Assembly (NCBI RefSeq): GCF_001633165.1
Contig: NZ_CP015418.1
Location: 2,046,001-2,110,000 of the forward strand
From: Rhodovulum sulfidophilum DSM 1374
GTDB lineage: Bacteria > Pseudomonadota > Alphaproteobacteria > Rhodobacterales > Rhodobacteraceae
Reading direction: 5' to 3'
Length of the DNA: 64,000 nucleotides
The notes beneath the pieces are model-generated. The model made no database searches. It had not been told where the DNA came from and saw only the letters and a program-made list of their open reading frames with translations. Numbering within the stretch: the stretch's first letter is position 1; every line of letters starts with the position of its first letter. Of the stretch, positions 63,832-64,000 are shown piece by piece. The position numbers were made by a program, and so were the translations under genes.

Positions 63832-64000
63832 TCATTCCTGTCGGCTTGCGATGGCGTTGATGGCGGCGACGGTGATGGCGCTGCCGCCGAGGCGGCCCTC
63901 GACGATGCAGCAGGGCACCGGCTGCCCGGCCCAGAGCGCGTCCTTCGACTCGGCCGCGCCGACGAAGCCCACGGGGCAGCCGATGATGGCGGCCGGGCGC
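63832..64000 (-). CDS. cobH: Precorrin-8X methylmutase (C-terminal end; runs off the right edge)
   Basis: The last 55 codons read RPAAIIGCPVGFVGAAESKD, then ALWAGQPVPCCIVEGRLGGSAITVAAINAIASR, the conserved C-terminus of CobH (VGFVxAAESK, GRxGGSAxxxAAxNA). It moves the C11 methyl to C12 to form hydrogenobyrinic acid. The upstream part of the gene lies outside the window. Confidence 0.93.
   Translation of the reverse strand, partial: RPAAIIGCPVGFVGAAESKDALWAGQPVPCCIVEGRLGGSAITVAAINAIASRQE

Overview
The window is very GC-rich DNA with third-position G/C throughout, dense gene packing and many 4-bp ATGA-type overlaps. Gene content (PleD next to DUF3572, urease with a DUF1127 gene inside, ModE with two MOP domains, ModD, aerobic cobalamin genes cobA/B/E/F/H-M/O/Q, CbiKMLQO) points to an alphaproteobacterium of the Rhodobacteraceae (Rhodobacter/Rhodovulum/Paracoccus-like). 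This taxonomic call is inference from gene content. I saw no rRNA, tRNA, CRISPR array, transposase or phage gene.

Layout. 1-9.5 kb: a NUDIX gene cut by the window edge and DUF983; an EF-hand/Met-Gly-rich secreted protein followed by an ECF sigma factor, an anti-sigma factor and a CnrX-like metal sensor; PleD; DUF3572; a HAD phosphatase; a DUF4153 membrane protein; and an H-NOX/HNOBA-GGDEF pair whose H-NOX lacks the proximal heme histidine. 9.6-14.8 kb: an AcrAB-type RND efflux pair with a divergent TetR regulator. 14.9-17.5 kb: glycerol kinase and an iron-type alcohol dehydrogenase. 17.5-27.5 kb: a broken urea-transport locus (intact urtA, truncated urtB, no urtCDE) divergent from a full urease cluster (ureDAB, two extra genes, ureC, a DUF1127 gene, ureEFG).

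27.5-36.3 kb: nnrS, then one long minus-strand run modE-modABC-modABC(2)-modD controlled from a ModE box, with a second Mo-box before a divergent DUF2478-like gene. Two complete oxyanion ABC importers therefore sit in one probable operon. 36.9-48.6 kb: an alpha/beta hydrolase, three apparently cytoplasmic glycosidases (GH15, GH144-like, GH3) and two SbmA/YddA-type ABC proteins flanking a di-heme peroxidase-like cytochrome; one of the ABC proteins has degenerate ATPase motifs.

48.7-64 kb: cobalamin region. It has two tandem cobyric acid synthase genes (cobQ), cobO, a cobalamin riboswitch with a terminator-like hairpin ahead of the cobalt ECF transporter cbiKMLQO, then cobF-A-B-M-E-L on the minus strand, cobK on the plus strand sharing its start codon with cobL, and cobJ-I-H running off the right edge. 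Metal supply is the theme: molybdenum import, nickel loading of urease, and cobalt import with corrin synthesis.
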